Numbered from the stretch's first letter, positions 9,824-23,074 are shown. The stretch is 64,000 nucleotides of DNA from Chlorokybus atmophyticus (GCA_009103225.1 RHPI01000249.1:68239-132238), one strand, 5' to 3'. Notes: generated by a model not told the origin, from the sequence alone. Program-made: numbers and translations.

Positions 9824-11223
9824 TGCTTTGCTGAAACCATAACGTCCACCATTCCTGTTGCCCATCAGGTGTGCACAGCCGAATGGACACGTTGGTTGTT
9901 TGCGGTGCTGTTCAGGCAGCATTCCGGACAGTTTTGCTCCCTAAAATCTGTTGTCGAGTTTTCCTCTCGGTAAACAGTTATTGCTGTTCGTGAACTTCAT
10001 GCTGCCTGCTGTCCAACAAAGCACAAGTAGCACATGTGTGGCGTTGTACTATGCCCTTATCAACCCCTAGGAACCAATGCTGCAACCCACCTACCATGTT
10101 AAAATAACTCATCGCCAGTGTGTGTTGCAGGAGTGCAAGGTTGGCGCGTTGACCCTTGGTCTGTATTATGGCGCCACAAAGTATATGGCTAAAGGTACAG
10201 CCAACAGCACACTGCGAGTTCACCCCCTAGTGTTCTCCGACATGTTGTGCAGCTCACAGTAGTGTTCTGACTACGTGGTACCCTTCGACACATGACATTT
10301 GCTGGCATGGTATCACCACTTAGCTGGCAAGGACATGTGTCTTACTGTGATTTGGAAGGCTAAAGTTGAGGCTGCCAAGAAGCAGGCAGCCAAAGCAGCA
10401 GCCCCACCTGCCATCTAGCACCCGAACACCATTGATACAGCAATAATGCCGTGTTGACTAGGAGTTGAGCTGCCGCCGTAATTGACGACCATACATTGCA
10501 CCTCTATTGATGCGCACTACGCAACGCGTTGGCGTTGGTCGCTCTACTGCTGAAGTCGTTAAGCAACATTAGACATCGCTCTTTATGATAGGATAAGCGC
10601 TCAATGATTCGTGTCTTGTCCACGCTCTGTCCTTCACACAGTGGGTGTGAGTGTGCAGGAGCGGGTGTGTGCATCTGCGCATGCCGCTTGTCGGCTGTTT
10701 GGCTGGAGCAACTGTGCATCAACGTTCGGCATATGTATAGCAAACAGGGCGGTACAAGGAAAGTCTGTGCAGAGATGCGGTGTCTATTTATTGCATATGT
10801 GACTGTTGGGCAGCGAGGCTTGAGATCGCACAGAGCAGCAGGACATGCAGCTGCAGTTTGCTTGCGGTCATGGTGCATGCTGATTACAAAACTGATGAAG
10901 TCGGTGCATAGGCTTTCCAGCAGCTGCAAAGCATAGTTGTGGGCGCTTCAGTGTGGAGATAACTTGTAGCGCTTGTGCTGTGGCATGTGTATGCAAGGCG
11001 CTTATTTTGAGAACTCTTTGCGTAGAGTAAAGCATTGAACAGAAACATTATCATCACAGCTTGCAGCCATAACAGCAGCAGCTGCAACTTGAGAAAGCAG
11101 GACAACAACCTCAAAGAGCCCTTTGCGCAACTTGGGAGCGTCGCTCAAGCCATAAGCTCCTTGTAAATGATAGGACGGGATGACAGTACGTAGCTTGGTG
11201 TGACGATGTTGCATACTAGTGTA
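9824..11223. other. No recognisable gene
   Basis: Only short frames on both strands. A fragment near 10380 encodes an Ala/Lys-rich helix (AKKQAAKAAAPP) and ends in a stop; no family can be assigned. No repeat boundary seen. Confidence 0.35.
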
Positions 11224-11475
11224 TCACACATGTAAAACGAGCTGATCTACAACATGAAGCAGTGCCTGTAGTTTGCCGGGCCAGCAATGGACATCAACCT
11301 CTGCTTTGACCTCCGCGGGGCCAGCGGGTCTCTTTGATGTCCGCTCTCGTCGGAGGTAATTGTACACCCGCTCGAAACACGCCGGACCCAACGCCTGCAA
11401 GCACTGCTGCCGCCAACCCTCGGATGTCTGCACTCTGGAGGGCAGCAACGGGTCCACGGCAAGCTCCTCCTCAAT
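11224..11475 (-). CDS. Possible C-terminal exon of a NEK-type protein kinase
   Basis: The frame ends in TGA at 11224-11226 and encodes a tail with ACFERVYNYLRRER, an acidic-basic linker, and finally VVDQLVLHV. This resembles the conserved C-terminal segment that I recall from some NEK kinases (a helical EVYxYL block followed by a VDQL-type end). The kinase domain is not present nearby: upstream (higher coordinates) lies the CT microsatellite and then a different gene. It may be a displaced or truncated last exon. The identification rests on a short match from memory and is tentative. Confidence 0.33.
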   Translation of the reverse strand: MEEELAVDPLLPSRVQTSEGWRQQCLQALGPACFERVYNYLRRERTSKRPAGPAEVKAEVDVHCWPGKLQALLHVVDQLVLHV

Positions 11476-11680
11476 CCGCTCTTCAGTTGCACAAGCATCG
11501 TATGTTTTGTCAATGAAGCCAGCATGGTGAACGTGTTGTTTTTGCGTGGGTAATACAACTGATCAGGCGTAGCAGCGTCTGGCAGCCAGCCCCGTCTCCC
11601 ACCTTCGCCACCAGTGGCAGCGGCAGACCGTATGCCGCACCCTCCTTTGCTAATATACAGAGAAGAGTGTTGCCAACCTG

Positions 11681-12264
<584 letters not shown>

Positions 12265-12704
12265 NGGTGCAGGTTGCCTGTCGGGTCTCCCTCAGATGTT
12301 ACCACAGCGTGTACAGGGGTTGAGAGTTGAGACCCAATGTCACGCAACTCAAAGTTGGTGGATAGGTGAAGATGTTGCAGAATGGGCTTTCATTTGTCAT
12401 GGAGCTCAGGCGCAGGGCATTTAGTGATGCACAGCGTTTGTGCGTTTGTGCTGGCACCCGTATTGTGTACTGAAGATGCAAACTGCAGGCAGGAGACACA
12501 ACGTTGTACAACTCATGGCTCACGGCAATGACTTGCATACAATACAGTCAGTTTGCACTAAGTGCAAGCTGTTGAAACTCCTAAATCCACGATCATGGAC
12601 ACAACTGACTACACTAGCACACAATGTCTACATGTATACACAGCGTTACATAGACGCAGATACACACAATGTAGCTCTGTCAGTAAGCCTCATGACTAGC
12701 AGCA

Positions 12705-13557
12705 CTACCGGGCTGGTGCAATCTCCGTGCATATCTCCGTGAGCCTTCCACCCCAGACGGGCAGAGGCCTCCTCTCTGCCCAAAGAGAATCTTGACTCGT
12801 GCGCGTGGGAATCTTTCGCCGTTGGTGTTGGGGTTGCTGTGCGTAGTGGTTGTTCGACATGGTCGATGACGACGTCGGTGACTTGCGGCCTGAGCTGTTT
12901 CCGCCGCTGCTTGTGCTGCGCTGCGATTGCTGCGTGCCGCTGCTGGAGGCTTCCCCGCTGGCGCCGTGTGCGTGTGCGCGTGATGCGCGTGCCGGTGAGG
13001 AGGACTGCGACATGGCTGAGTGCGAGGAGGAGGAGGTGGAGGGCATGACGGTGGGAGACTCCACCTGAGAGAGGATGGCGGAGAAGTTGCAGCCACGGCA
13101 CCTCTCGGCGCAGCCCTGGTTGCGGGTCATACACACCACGCACGACCACGCGCGCCTCGACTTCACCACCTTGTAATACTCCCAGTCCATGCCTGAATAC
13201 AAGAAAGGGACATACAGAAATCAGTACTTGCATTGTGTCGTGCAACAATCGCTATAAATAACAACACAGATGCGCCGACAAAGCAATGCTGCTGCTGCTG
13301 TTGAGAGGAATGGCAAACGCAGAATGTAACAGAGGACGTGTCTGTGTGTTGATGACTTGTGTGCCAGAAAGAAGTTGTGCTTGCGTGAGTGTGTGCAAGA
13401 AAGGCTGAAACGCACCTGTGGCGAGCGGCATCATGTTGGCCGCTCTTCTCCTGGTGCGGTTGCTGCACTGGCTGGAGCCGCCGCTGCTGCTGGTGGCGCT
13501 GTTCATGCTGCCGCTTCGGCTCATGGAGGGGCTGCCCTCCATAGGAGTGTGGCCCAT
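12705..13557 (-). CDS. RanBP2-type zinc-finger protein (2 exons)
   Basis: Exons 13557-13416 and 13192-12705 (GT-AG intron 13415-13193) join in phase to 209 residues. Just after the junction is a RanBP2/NZF-like finger WSCVVCMTRNQGCAERCRGC, exactly W-x-C-x2-C-x3-N-x6-C-x2-C, at about residues 64-83. The family binds single-stranded RNA with a GGU-like motif or ubiquitin; the Trp, Asn and four Cys are all present. The N-terminus is Ser/Met-rich, and the tail after the finger is a long Ser/Arg/Gln-rich disordered segment. The RNA-binding subgroup is my preferred guess. The start is the first ATG of the open frame; an upstream exon cannot be excluded. Confidence 0.68.
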
Positions 13558-14984
13558 AGCTCACTCTCCGTGTTGTTGTTGTTGTTGTCTCTGACAGTAA
13601 TATTCTCAATCAATGCGCCCCCCGAGCAGGTGGAGGCTGGCGCCAAAGTCCGATGTAAAGCTGCCGTGCTCCGTCTCTTCCTAGCAATGCGTAGCCGACA
13701 GGCGTAGCAGCAGCCGACGACAGCAACGGCAGCTATGGGGAGCAGCAGCTGGCGGCGGCGGCGGCGGCGGCGGTGTGTTGGTAGTATTGAACAATGAGCT
13801 GGTTTGTCTGCTGTGTTCCAATAAGGGAGTTCTTAAGATTTGGGCCGGGCGGCTGCGACAGTCGTATCAATCCAATGATTCGGCGACAACCGGCTGCTCT
13901 GGGCCAGGGAAACGTTTTGAGTACGTAGGACGACGCCGTCAGACTCATCCCATGATTGAGGCGGTGGGCTGCGGCTGAGGCACGGCGCCGTTTCGACCCC
14001 TTTGTGCCTCACCATCGAAACGGGAAACGAATCCGCCCTCTGGCTAACCGACAACGTTGCAAAACAAATCGGTCAACGTCGTCGTATCCAGCCAGCGCTT
14101 TCGGTTACGCTCGCACAGTCACTACATTGCAGACGACACGAGGCGGATATTTTATGTCTGTATAGAGGACGGGCCAAATGAAGGGTCCGTCGCACAAAAG
14201 CGAACCTCGCCATTCCCCGCGGATATTTAGTGTCCATTGCGGTTATGATGTGTCAACGAGCAGATCTACGCGGCCTGGCTTCAAGAATCATGAGTCACCC
14301 GCGGCCTCTCGCGTAACTGCCGCCGACTGCATCGGCGTAACCGAAAGGGCGTATCGGGGACAACTCTGGGCGGGAGAAAAGGCCAGCAACCCAAAAAAAT
14401 CGGCAGCAAATCGTTGCTGGTAACCGTATCATGGTTGTAAAAAGCAGCGCGGTTAAAGTAGCACAGTCAACTGGACAGAGTGTGCAGTGCTGAAGGCACG
14501 TGATGTGCTGCCATCAACACTCCGTACCGGATGGCGTCAGGCCCTGCTGCAGTGGCAGTGCCCTAATCAGTGACGAACCCCAACTGTCTCCACGCGTCGT
14601 ACACTGCCAGCCGGTCTGGGAGGCAGTGACTGTCCGAGTGTGCTGACGGCGCTTCACCATATGGATGGCCAGCAACGGCCGCCATATGCCCGATGCACGA
14701 GCACCACGAGCTGAGAGGCAAGTGGCAGGATGCGCTTGTCGTGTGTCATTGAGCTCAATCACAAGCGCCTTGTGGGTGAGCAGACCGATTCTTAAGGCGA
14801 CCGACGGTATTTACTGCAACTTGACCGCTATGATCCGGCCGGTGTCGATGCAGTGGGCTGATTCGTAACCGACGTGAGGAGGCGTAACGTATGGAATACT
14901 TTCGTTGTGCTGAACTGCTGAAAGAACAGACCACTGGCTATAACGTTTGCTGCAAAATATCCATGCTTATGACCTTTCTTAAAG
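13558..14984. other. GC-rich intergenic block without a gene
   Basis: Contains a (CGG)n run at 13752-13773 and a CpG-rich block (13900-14450) that differs in composition from its AT-rich neighbours. Both strands are partly open because of composition. A small inverted repeat (CGTTTCGA and its complement, near 13990-14020) suggests a mobile-element remnant. No family recognised. Confidence 0.35.
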
Positions 14985-15240
14985 GGGTCAGTAACTCCGA
15001 GTTACGGCAAAAGGCGCTATCAGTTGCAAAGGACCCCCTCATAACGGTGGAACTCGCTGATTTTTATTGCCAACATAAGGCACGAGCTGATATTTTAGAA
15101 CACGTCATAAAGGTGTTGGTAACTCCGAGTTACGGCAAAAGGCGCTGCCAGTTGCAAACGACCCGGCTCATAACGGTGGAACTTGCTAGATTTTTGTCTC
15201 AGCATAAGGCACGCGCTGATATTTCGGAACACGTAATTAT
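14985..15240 (+). repeat. Tandem duplication, two ~128-bp units
   Basis: The segment beginning GTAACTCCGAGTTACGGCAA at 14991 recurs at 15119, a period of 128 bp, with scattered substitutions and one compensating indel. Both units translate to a similar peptide containing HKARADI in the open frame 14891-15292, but 128 is not a multiple of three, so the first parts of the two units are read in different frames. This argues against a functional repeat protein. Probably a duplicated relic. Confidence 0.85.
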
Positions 15241-15537
15241 GGCGATACGGCGAGCAGAGGGTCGTTTACGTTGCACGCCGACGAATAGCTAGTTGCCGCG
15301 TGCGTGCCACGTGGAAGCTGCAGTGTGCATGACACATTGCAAGGGCCCGTCCAGCCATGACAAGGTTGAGCGCTCAACATAGCACTCATTCCCATAAGGT
15401 ACATTGTAATGGGGCTTGCATGGAGCTTTGGGACGTTTTGCAATATACCATATTTCGTCAACTTTAACATCCCCCCCACCACCCACCCACCCTTTTTACT
15501 ACACCCCATTCATGGGGGGAGGCAGGGGGGGTGGGGT
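15241..15537. other. Unassigned interval before the assembly gap
   Basis: No gene seen. The last 60 bp are C-rich and then G-rich homopolymer-like runs, the probable reason for the gap that follows. Confidence 0.4.
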
Positions 15538-15677
15538 NNNNNNNNNNNNNNNNNNNNNNNNNNNNNNNNNNNNNNNNNNNNNNNNNNNNNNNNNNNNNNN
15601 NNNNNNNNNNNNNNNNNNNNNNNNNNNNNNNNNNNNNNNNNNNNNNNNNNNNNNNNNNNNNNNNNNNNNNNNNNNNN
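15538..15677. other. Assembly gap (140 N)
   Basis: 140 consecutive N, bordered on the left by a G-rich run and on the right by a 25-bp sequence that recurs exactly at 21957. Confidence 1.
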
Positions 15678-15702
15678 GGTTATGTGAATAGGTAGCAACC
15701 GG
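15678..15702 (+). repeat. 25-bp exact repeat, copy 1 (at gap edge)
   Basis: The first 25 bases after the gap (beginning GGTTATGTGAATAGG) are identical to 21957-21981; the flanks diverge immediately on the right. It may be the end of a dispersed element whose body is hidden in the gap. Confidence 0.9.
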
Positions 15703-16009
15703 GGGGCTTTATTTGTTAGGGGTTTATCGTCATGTATAATACGGTGTTTAAACCAGCATGGTACGATGCGAGCCGCACGCGTTATTGAAAAACATTTTGA
15801 CTGACGAAGATATTAGTATTGATATGCGCTGTGGACTTCTTATGAGACAATTGAGAATGAAGTCACGGTTGAATATGTTAAGATAATAAAGGCACGTGCA
15901 TACTTATGAGATCTTCTCATTCAAGAGTACATTATTGGTGTGTATGGCAACCCTTAATTTGATATGCGTAATATAGTGATTAGTCAATAAATGATTCAAG
16001 CTCCAACCA

Positions 16010-16059
16010 CCTGCTTTCGTATGTTTACGAGCCTCCTCTCGTAAACATACGAAAGCAGG
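16010..16059. repeat. Perfect hairpin, 22-bp stem, 6-nt loop
   Basis: Arms 16010-16031 and 16038-16059 are exact reverse complements around the loop CCTCCT. It sits in AT-rich, gene-free DNA. Confidence 0.97.
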
Positions 16060-16562
16060 CTCGTAACTCGGTAATGAATATGATGGCAAATGCAATCTAT
16101 TAAATGGGTAGCGCAATGGAATGCAAGTTCTTGATGGCGGGAATTCTTTCTCAGCTAATGTGCATACGTTGCAAGTCGGTTAAGCAAAGTTATTTATTCG
16201 CTACATAACCAGTGAACCTTTACTCATCACGACCTATAACGAGGTTGCTTGATGGCACATATCTCATACAACGGTGCATGTATGTGCAAATTTTGTTGAG
16301 TGCAGCGTGAGGGCAAATAATTTGAAATCATAATAATACCGTTGCAATGTCATGTTGAGGAGATGGCGGTGGGGGTGATAGTGGTTACATGGTGTGGCCA
16401 GCGATGTAAATTGCACCGATCATAACAATGGTAGCCAACAATGCACAACAACGCCCTCCTGCCTACACGGTTCCATCCCTCCTCATACCATGACGAGGGT
16501 ATATCAATGGTGCGTATTGTCTTAAGGGTGCCACATGCTATGCTAGCTAAAATTACCACTTC

Positions 16563-17220
16563 TTGCAATGTACATGTATATATATGTATATGTTTACATA
16601 TATGTACATGTACATGTGTGCGCATATATATATATGTATATGTATACATATATATGTATATATATACACACACATATGTATATATATATATACATCTATA
16701 TGTGTGTATATATATGTATTTGTATATATATAACTATATTTATATAACTATATATAGCTATATGACTATATATAACCATATAACTATATTTATAACTATA
16801 TATACATATGTACACATGTTGAATACAGCGTGCGAGGCACATTGCTAACTTAAGATGCATTTCTTTTGCCTCTATCCTGTAAGTAGCTTCAGCTTTGCAC
16901 ATACACACGCACACACACACGCACACATACACGCACAAACACTCACACACACACACGCACGCACGCACGCACCCACACACGCACACACACACACACACAC
17001 ACGCGCATAAACACATAAACACATATATATATGTTTGTGTATGTATGTACATATATACGTATGTGTACATGTGTGTGCGAAGCTATAGCTGCTTACAGGA
17101 TACGTACAAAATATGCATATCAAGTTAGCAACGTGCCCTGCACGCTGTATTCAATATTTTGAGTATTGTGTGATTACATACCGTACATATATATACACAT
17201 ATATATATATATATATAAAT
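16563..17220. repeat. Foldback element around TA- and CA-microsatellites
   Basis: TA/TG-rich tracts (16570-16810 and 17185-17220) enclose a diverged inverted repeat: 16819-16905 is the imperfect reverse complement of 17074-17154 (both share, in opposite sense, GAATACAGCGTGC, GTTAGCAA and ATCCTGTAAG). Between the arms is a CA tract (16903-17009) followed by a TG-rich partner. The whole block can fold as one long hairpin. Open frames here are only repeat translations. Confidence 0.85.
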
Positions 17221-19342
17221 ATATTACAAGGCATGCTTATGTGCTTTTATATAATCCTAACCAACAATCAAGTTTCTTGCAGTTGTGACACTGATCAGCC
17301 TACTGCACGTGCATGTCCCATAACATGTGACACAATATGCCTTCATATACTAGTAAATAATATAAATATATATTGGTATTGATATTGGCAATACCCCACG
17401 TCCCCCTTTTGTATGTATTGCGTTATGTTATAAGTATACATCATAAGTAATTTATGATAGAGTTGTGAGCCTTATGCCAACACATGTGTAATGTGCTGCA
17501 TAATGTTACATTTGAATTGCATTGTACCAAAAATGCCCAGCAGTATCAAGTGTCAATGTGTGTAGTCTGCACAAGCATGCGATTTGCACCCGCTGCAAGC
17601 AATTTTTTAAAGCATGCATGATACGCATGACAATTAATTTTGAAGATTTTGTCTCAGGATGAATTCATACGTATTAGGAGACGGATTGATTGCGATGTGC
17701 AGTATCAGTTCTTAATGATGACAACATTTAATTGATTAAATGATATTAAAACATCAAATCAAAAACAAGTTTTAATAGTAATACTTTAGCGGCGCTTTCC
17801 ATCAGGTATTCGGAGGAAGCACCCCGGGCTATTAGATACGCATACCAGGTTAATATGGTGGTGTTATTGTAACACCATGCTTTGCAACGCGTCATGATTG
17901 TATTTCAATTATTGTTTCACAACGTTCGACACGCTGTATGCAATTGTGCAATCTTTACGCTTGGAATGTCCTGATGAAGTTATGCAGAATAAGGGGTTTT
18001 CTCGAGGCGGTTGTACAAATGACTTGATTGTCAACATGTAGCAGCTTGCCGATTACATGCGTGCAATTCTGTGCGGCTAGGCGAAACATTACATATTCAT
18101 CGATTATTTTTAACTGATAGTACATGTAAACGTAAATGTGACATTATTATTAATGTCACACTTACGGCTTACGCGGGGCATCTTGCACTTGGTTGTGAAT
18201 GCCGATATATGTTTTATTAGCAATTGAGGTGTTGTTCATGTTATGCCACCATCGTTGGTAACGCTTTGTACATATTATTGTGTTGCAATGCACAATATGT
18301 TAATCATTTGAAGTGCAACACACAATTGCTTAATAATTTCAGACGCAAGGGATGCACAGCAAAAGCTATATCAACACATCTACATGTATAGCGACAGTTA
18401 TACCATTGTACATGGCTACAGAGGTTGGTAGCCAAAGCTGATGTGCGCGCATAAAGTGGTTATGCAGCTGATCAGGTATGCGGTACTCATGAAATGGTTG
18501 TCACAACCAGAGGTTAATAACCTCTAGCACAAGAGCATGGACAATTCTGTTACAAGGCATGTTTAACAAAAGCTTAAATAGACCATCATGATAACAGACG
18601 CAATAAACACAATGATGATATTATTACACATGTTATGATTGTGTTTCGATTTAGGCTTTAAGGAGCCAATGTGGCTCTTGTTCCTTATGGCTGGAAAAAA
18701 GGCCATCAAACATGCTAAATTTACCCCCTGAAAAGGCCACACTTTGGCTCATTTATCTCCAATATTGAGATACTGGAACCACATTACGACGAAATCATGC
18801 GCATACATTATGCATCTCATTGATACAATGGCGTGCATGTTAGAGACTGTGGCTCTATTCCTTGAAATGAGATTAGTTTCAGAGCCACTACGGAGCCAAT
18901 GCAAATTCCTTAGCAGGAACATTGGTGTGGTGATGTCTTATGGGTCCTTGCATCATCATCGCAAGCTGACCTTCATCTTCATCATGACATAGTTAGTGAC
19001 ATTGGATGTAGTGCTGCACCACTGGTTCGTTTAACAGCATACTCAGGTCCGCTCTTTATCCTTATAGCAAAGCAGGCGGCTGTGGCGGCGGCGGCGTGGC
19101 GCTTGTCGTTGGTGTCGGAGGCGCCGTCGACAGGGACGTCATTGGGCCAGGCAGGTGTATTGAAGCTAACGATCTAGAGCCGAGTGGCGGCGCATGCACT
19201 GATGAGGAGACGAAGGAGGGAGCGGCGGCGATGGTAGGGTTGGCCAGGCCGTAAGTGACAACAAAGCTGCTACGCTGCTAGCAGCAAGAAAGAAACAAGG
19301 GTTGCCTCTGGGCAGGGAGGGTGTTTGGGAAAGTCTGAAGCC
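17221..19342. other. AT-rich interval, no recognisable gene
   Basis: Apart from a 16-bp hairpin with one mismatch and a 4-nt loop (18131-18146 with 18151-18166), nothing is supported. The ORF at 18744-18992 has no recognisable domain. From about 19080 the sequence becomes GC-rich and probably contains the TFIIB promoter and 5' UTR. Confidence 0.4.
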
Positions 19343-21810
19343 ATGAGCTTCCATAAGAGGCAGCAGCAGATGTGCCCCGAGTGCAAGGAGGAGACGGAGA
19401 TTGCGGAGGACCACTCGGCAGGCGACATGATATGCACGGTAAGTATACAGCACCAGTCATTATGAAATCGAAAGTCGAAATTGAGCCAATTGAGCAATCC
19501 GCAGCATCCACTGGACATTATGCAAATAGCACTCACCTTATTAGGGTGGCCTTGAGACCACACACTGATCACGCAAGAACGCCAAACCCGAACCCTAAAC
19601 TCATGATATGCTTGTTCCAAATGTATGGTCGGAGTTGCGTACAAGGTGCTCTTTTGTTGCTTCATTGACAGAGTATAATAATTGTAATGAGACATTTGGC
19701 CAATCAGAGACGAATGTTCTATTGGCATGGAGCTCTTGTTCTCATTTGTTCAACTTGGTAGTCAATGTATCACTCTTTTGTCGTCGGCATTGTGTCCCGC
19801 AAGCGCGTGCAGCTGTGCACTGTATTGCAGCGCATTGCAGTTGTGATTTGTACTGTTATCAGACGGTTGAGTTGGTGTCTCTACTATGCTTTCTGTCCTC
19901 ACTCATGCGTAGATATGTTCTGGTTGGTCTTGTGCTTAGAAGGTAGTCGGAAGACACACCGTCTAACCAAGTTTCAACTATTCAACATATGGGTAACGAA
20001 TAAAGGGTATTTCACAATGCAATAAAACACGCACGAATTGGATGCGCGTTGTGCTACCACAAGCACACACATGCACATGTGCACACATACACACGCGCGC
20101 ATGCATGCACGCTCTCACACGTGTGCATTCTGCGCAGCAATGCGGTCTTGTTCTCGAGGCTCGCGCGATCGACGAGAGCTCCGAGTGGCGCACGTTTACG
20201 AACGAGTCTCCCAACAACGACCCCGTGCGCGTCGGCGGCCCGCTCAACCCTCTGCTCAGCGACGGCGGACTCTCCACCGTCATATCCAAGACGGGCGGAG
20301 GAGCCGACGCGGCAAACTTGTCAAGATGGTCGAATCGATCGTCGAACCCGGACCGGAACCTCATCAACGCGTTCAAGGCAATCGCAGGCATGGCAGAAAG
20401 GTAGGTGCACCCAACGTTCTTTGTATGTCATCGCAAGCGCGCCAGATCAGGGGGCTGCTGGTTGTTCAATGTCCCTGCTCACCACGATGGTGTACATTCA
20501 GGTTGAACCTCGTGACCACCATAAAGGTATGCGAACATGACAGCAACAAAGGAAGAAGAAGAAGAAAAAGTCACTGCGTGTGTCTGTGTGTGCTCGTGCA
20601 TACGTGCGCTCACGTCTGTCATAGTGTAGACGATTGTTTTTGTGGTGACACACTTGTGCAGGACCGGGCGAACGAGATCTATAAGCAGATAGAGGACATG
20701 AAGTCGATACGCGGGCGCAGTCAGGATGTCATCCTCGCAGCGTGCTTGTACACCGCGTGCCGCCAGGAGGAGATGCCGCGCACGTTCAAAGGCAAAGCGA
20801 TCGCGGGACGTGTGTTTGTTGTTGTCGCGCACTAGTGCTGACGTGTCTGTGTATGTGCTGCGTGCTGGCAGAGATATGTTCTGTTGCGAAAGCATCCAAA
20901 ACTGAGGTGGGGCGCTGCTACAAGCTTATAGTGGGTCAGCTCAACCAGGCGATGGGTACCATTCGGGCAGAAGACTACCTGGTCAGAGACTGTGAAACGT
21001 TTGGCACCACACAGCCTTCATTGACACTCTATCTTGGGGGGTTCAGAGTTGTGATGCCTGTTGTTGTTTGCATGTGCGCAGCGGCGGTTTTGCTCCCACC
21101 TGGGCCTGTCGCATGACGTCATACGCGCGGCGACAACGGTGGCTGAGCGCGCCAAAGACATTGGCATTGCCACGCAGTAAGTCTTGGCCTGTCGCTGTGT
21201 GCGCGCGCGCCTTTGGCCTATGCTTGCGCCTGTGCTTGCATGTGCACATGCGTGCATATAAGCAGGCGCGTATGTGCGTGTGCGTATATGTGTGTACATG
21301 CGTGTGGATGATTGAGCATGTGTATGCCGTGCGCATGCATGTGCATGTGGTGGCGTGCGTAGTCGCGCGCGCATATGTTGCGGTTGGGCAAGTACGCGCG
21401 CGCACACATGTGCGTTCACCATTGCACTTTTTTAGCCTTGTTGTCAGTGCAAGTTGGTGAAAGGCGGATTTGCGTCTATTCTGTTAAGGCAAGGTAATAC
21501 CTGCTGATTGCTGGGGAAACGCACCGCAGGAAGAGCCCCATCTCCGTGGCCGCTGCGGTCATCTTCATGGTCGCCCAGTTGTCAGACACCAAAAAGGCCC
21601 AGAAAGGTACTCAATTGCTGTCCATATTGACTTTCCTGCATCACTCCCACACACTCGCAACTATGTGTATTCACAGATGTGTCGATGGTGACGGGCGTGT
21701 CGGAAGTGACCATCCGCAATGCGTACAAAGATTTGTACCCGCGGGCGGGAGAGCTGTTACCTGAATGGTTTGCGTCGCCCGCCGCCGTCAAGTCGCTCCC
21801 TGCGCCTTGA
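19343..21810 (+). CDS. TFIIB: Transcription initiation factor TFIIB (8 exons)
   Basis: Exons 19343-19438, 20138-20400, 20502-20526, 20662-20791, 20872-20981, 21082-21176, 21530-21606, 21677-21810 join in phase to 309 residues, the usual TFIIB length. The zinc ribbon has Cys 11, 14, 31 and 34 (CPEC ... CTQCG). The B-finger region follows with [10 protein letters not shown]. Two cyclin-like repeats come next; the first contains [20 protein letters not shown] and the second [18 protein letters not shown] and [23 protein letters not shown] bridges TBP-bound promoter DNA and RNA polymerase II in the nucleus. Intron 4 (20792-20871) has a GC donor, not GT; only that choice restores the conserved [12 protein letters not shown]. 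Several introns are alternating purine-pyrimidine tracts. Confidence 0.96.
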
Positions 21811-23074
21811 TTGAGAGTAAAAATGTGTACATAAAGAAGCCGCGCACGTGCGCGCGTTCATGAGGCATACAGAGTGCATGTTGTGGCTACACTTTGTGTG
21901 ATCGGTGTTGTGGGCATCACTGGCGGTGACAACCACTGTTTGGTGTGATGCGAGATGGTTATGTGAATAGGTAGCAACCGGACGGGTATTGACCATGGTG
22001 TCCTTGATTATGAATAAGAGGAAATTATGCAGTCGTGATCTGGTTTATGACATAAAGCTGTTGAAGTTGTTATTGTCCACTGTATTGGTCTAGGTATGTC
22101 ATAGCCCCTACATCTGCCTTGTGTGCTCGCTGAACACAATCTAGCACACTGTCTGTTGTACACATGTACATGCATGTCCAACGCGGAGGGCCAGTACATG
22201 TTGAGTAGTGCGGTAGATGTTAGCCCGACGGTAACTACTCTGAGGTGTATAGTACTGTGCATGCAGCGCTTGAGTGGTGTGCGTGTTGCATGGTGCTGTG
22301 TGTGCGCAACAGCACGTCATGTAATGTACACATGGACATGAAGCCCTGTCGTAGGGGTTGAGTGCTTGCCAACAACTCATGCAGGCGCCCCTGCGCTTCA
22401 TTGTAGTGTAATTGCACAGCACTGGAGATACAAGCACGAGAAGGCTGTTGCTAGGGGCACTCTTGCATCAATTCCTAGTGTTGTGTGACTGAAAGACATC
22501 TTACAGTATACATAGTCAGCCAAACATACTGAAGAACATGTCACAAGTGCTTGAAGATAGAATACAGTCCTAACCAAAGGGGTGGAAATCCCAGCAAATG
22601 ACCAGCACTTTTTCAAGCTCTCCACAACTTATTTATGTACAGCACAGCTACTTATGTTTATTGGAAACCCCACTACACATGTCAAAGAAGCCCTCGACGA
22701 CAGATCAGCGCAGCTAACCCGTCATCACATCATATGCATCCTGCGCATCATAAAATGCAAGTTAGTTCCTTGGTCAATCAAACTGCTATAATGATGCGTT
22801 CCGGTTGCCACTCGCAACTAACGCGCGCGTGCGTGTGGCTGTGTGCGTGTGTACGTATATGTATGCGTTGCCGCATGCGGATGCTTGTGTGCCTGCATGT
22901 GTGCACACGCACGCACACGTGCGCCTGTGTGTTTGCGGGGGGGGCGCGTGTGTGTGCTCGTCTGCGCATGCGCACGTGTGCATATGTGTGCATGTGGGCG
23001 TGATCGTTGGCGTGAGCATGCGCGCATACCGCCACGATCACAACCAGCAGCAGTCCCAAAGCGAGTGATTATTC
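21811..23074. other. Intergenic region between convergent TFIIB and sulfiredoxin
   Basis: No gene seen. Presumably holds both 3' UTRs. 22815-23030 is a tract of alternating purine-pyrimidine (GTGTGC/GCATGC-type) sequence immediately beyond the sulfiredoxin stop. The 25-bp repeat at 21957 is listed separately. Confidence 0.5.
21957..21981 (+). repeat. 25-bp exact repeat, copy 2
   Basis: Identical to 15678-15702, 6.3 kb away in the same orientation. Lies 147 bp downstream of the TFIIB stop. Confidence 0.9.

Noticed and set aside
13416-13557. Reading the first zinc-finger-gene exon on the plus strand (13357-13707 frame)
   Set aside because: The plus frame is Ala-rich composition shadow; the minus reading has a proper donor and joins in phase to the zinc-finger exon.
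16696-17128. Cys/Val- and His/Thr-rich open frames
   Set aside because: Pure translations of CA/TG and TA microsatellites.
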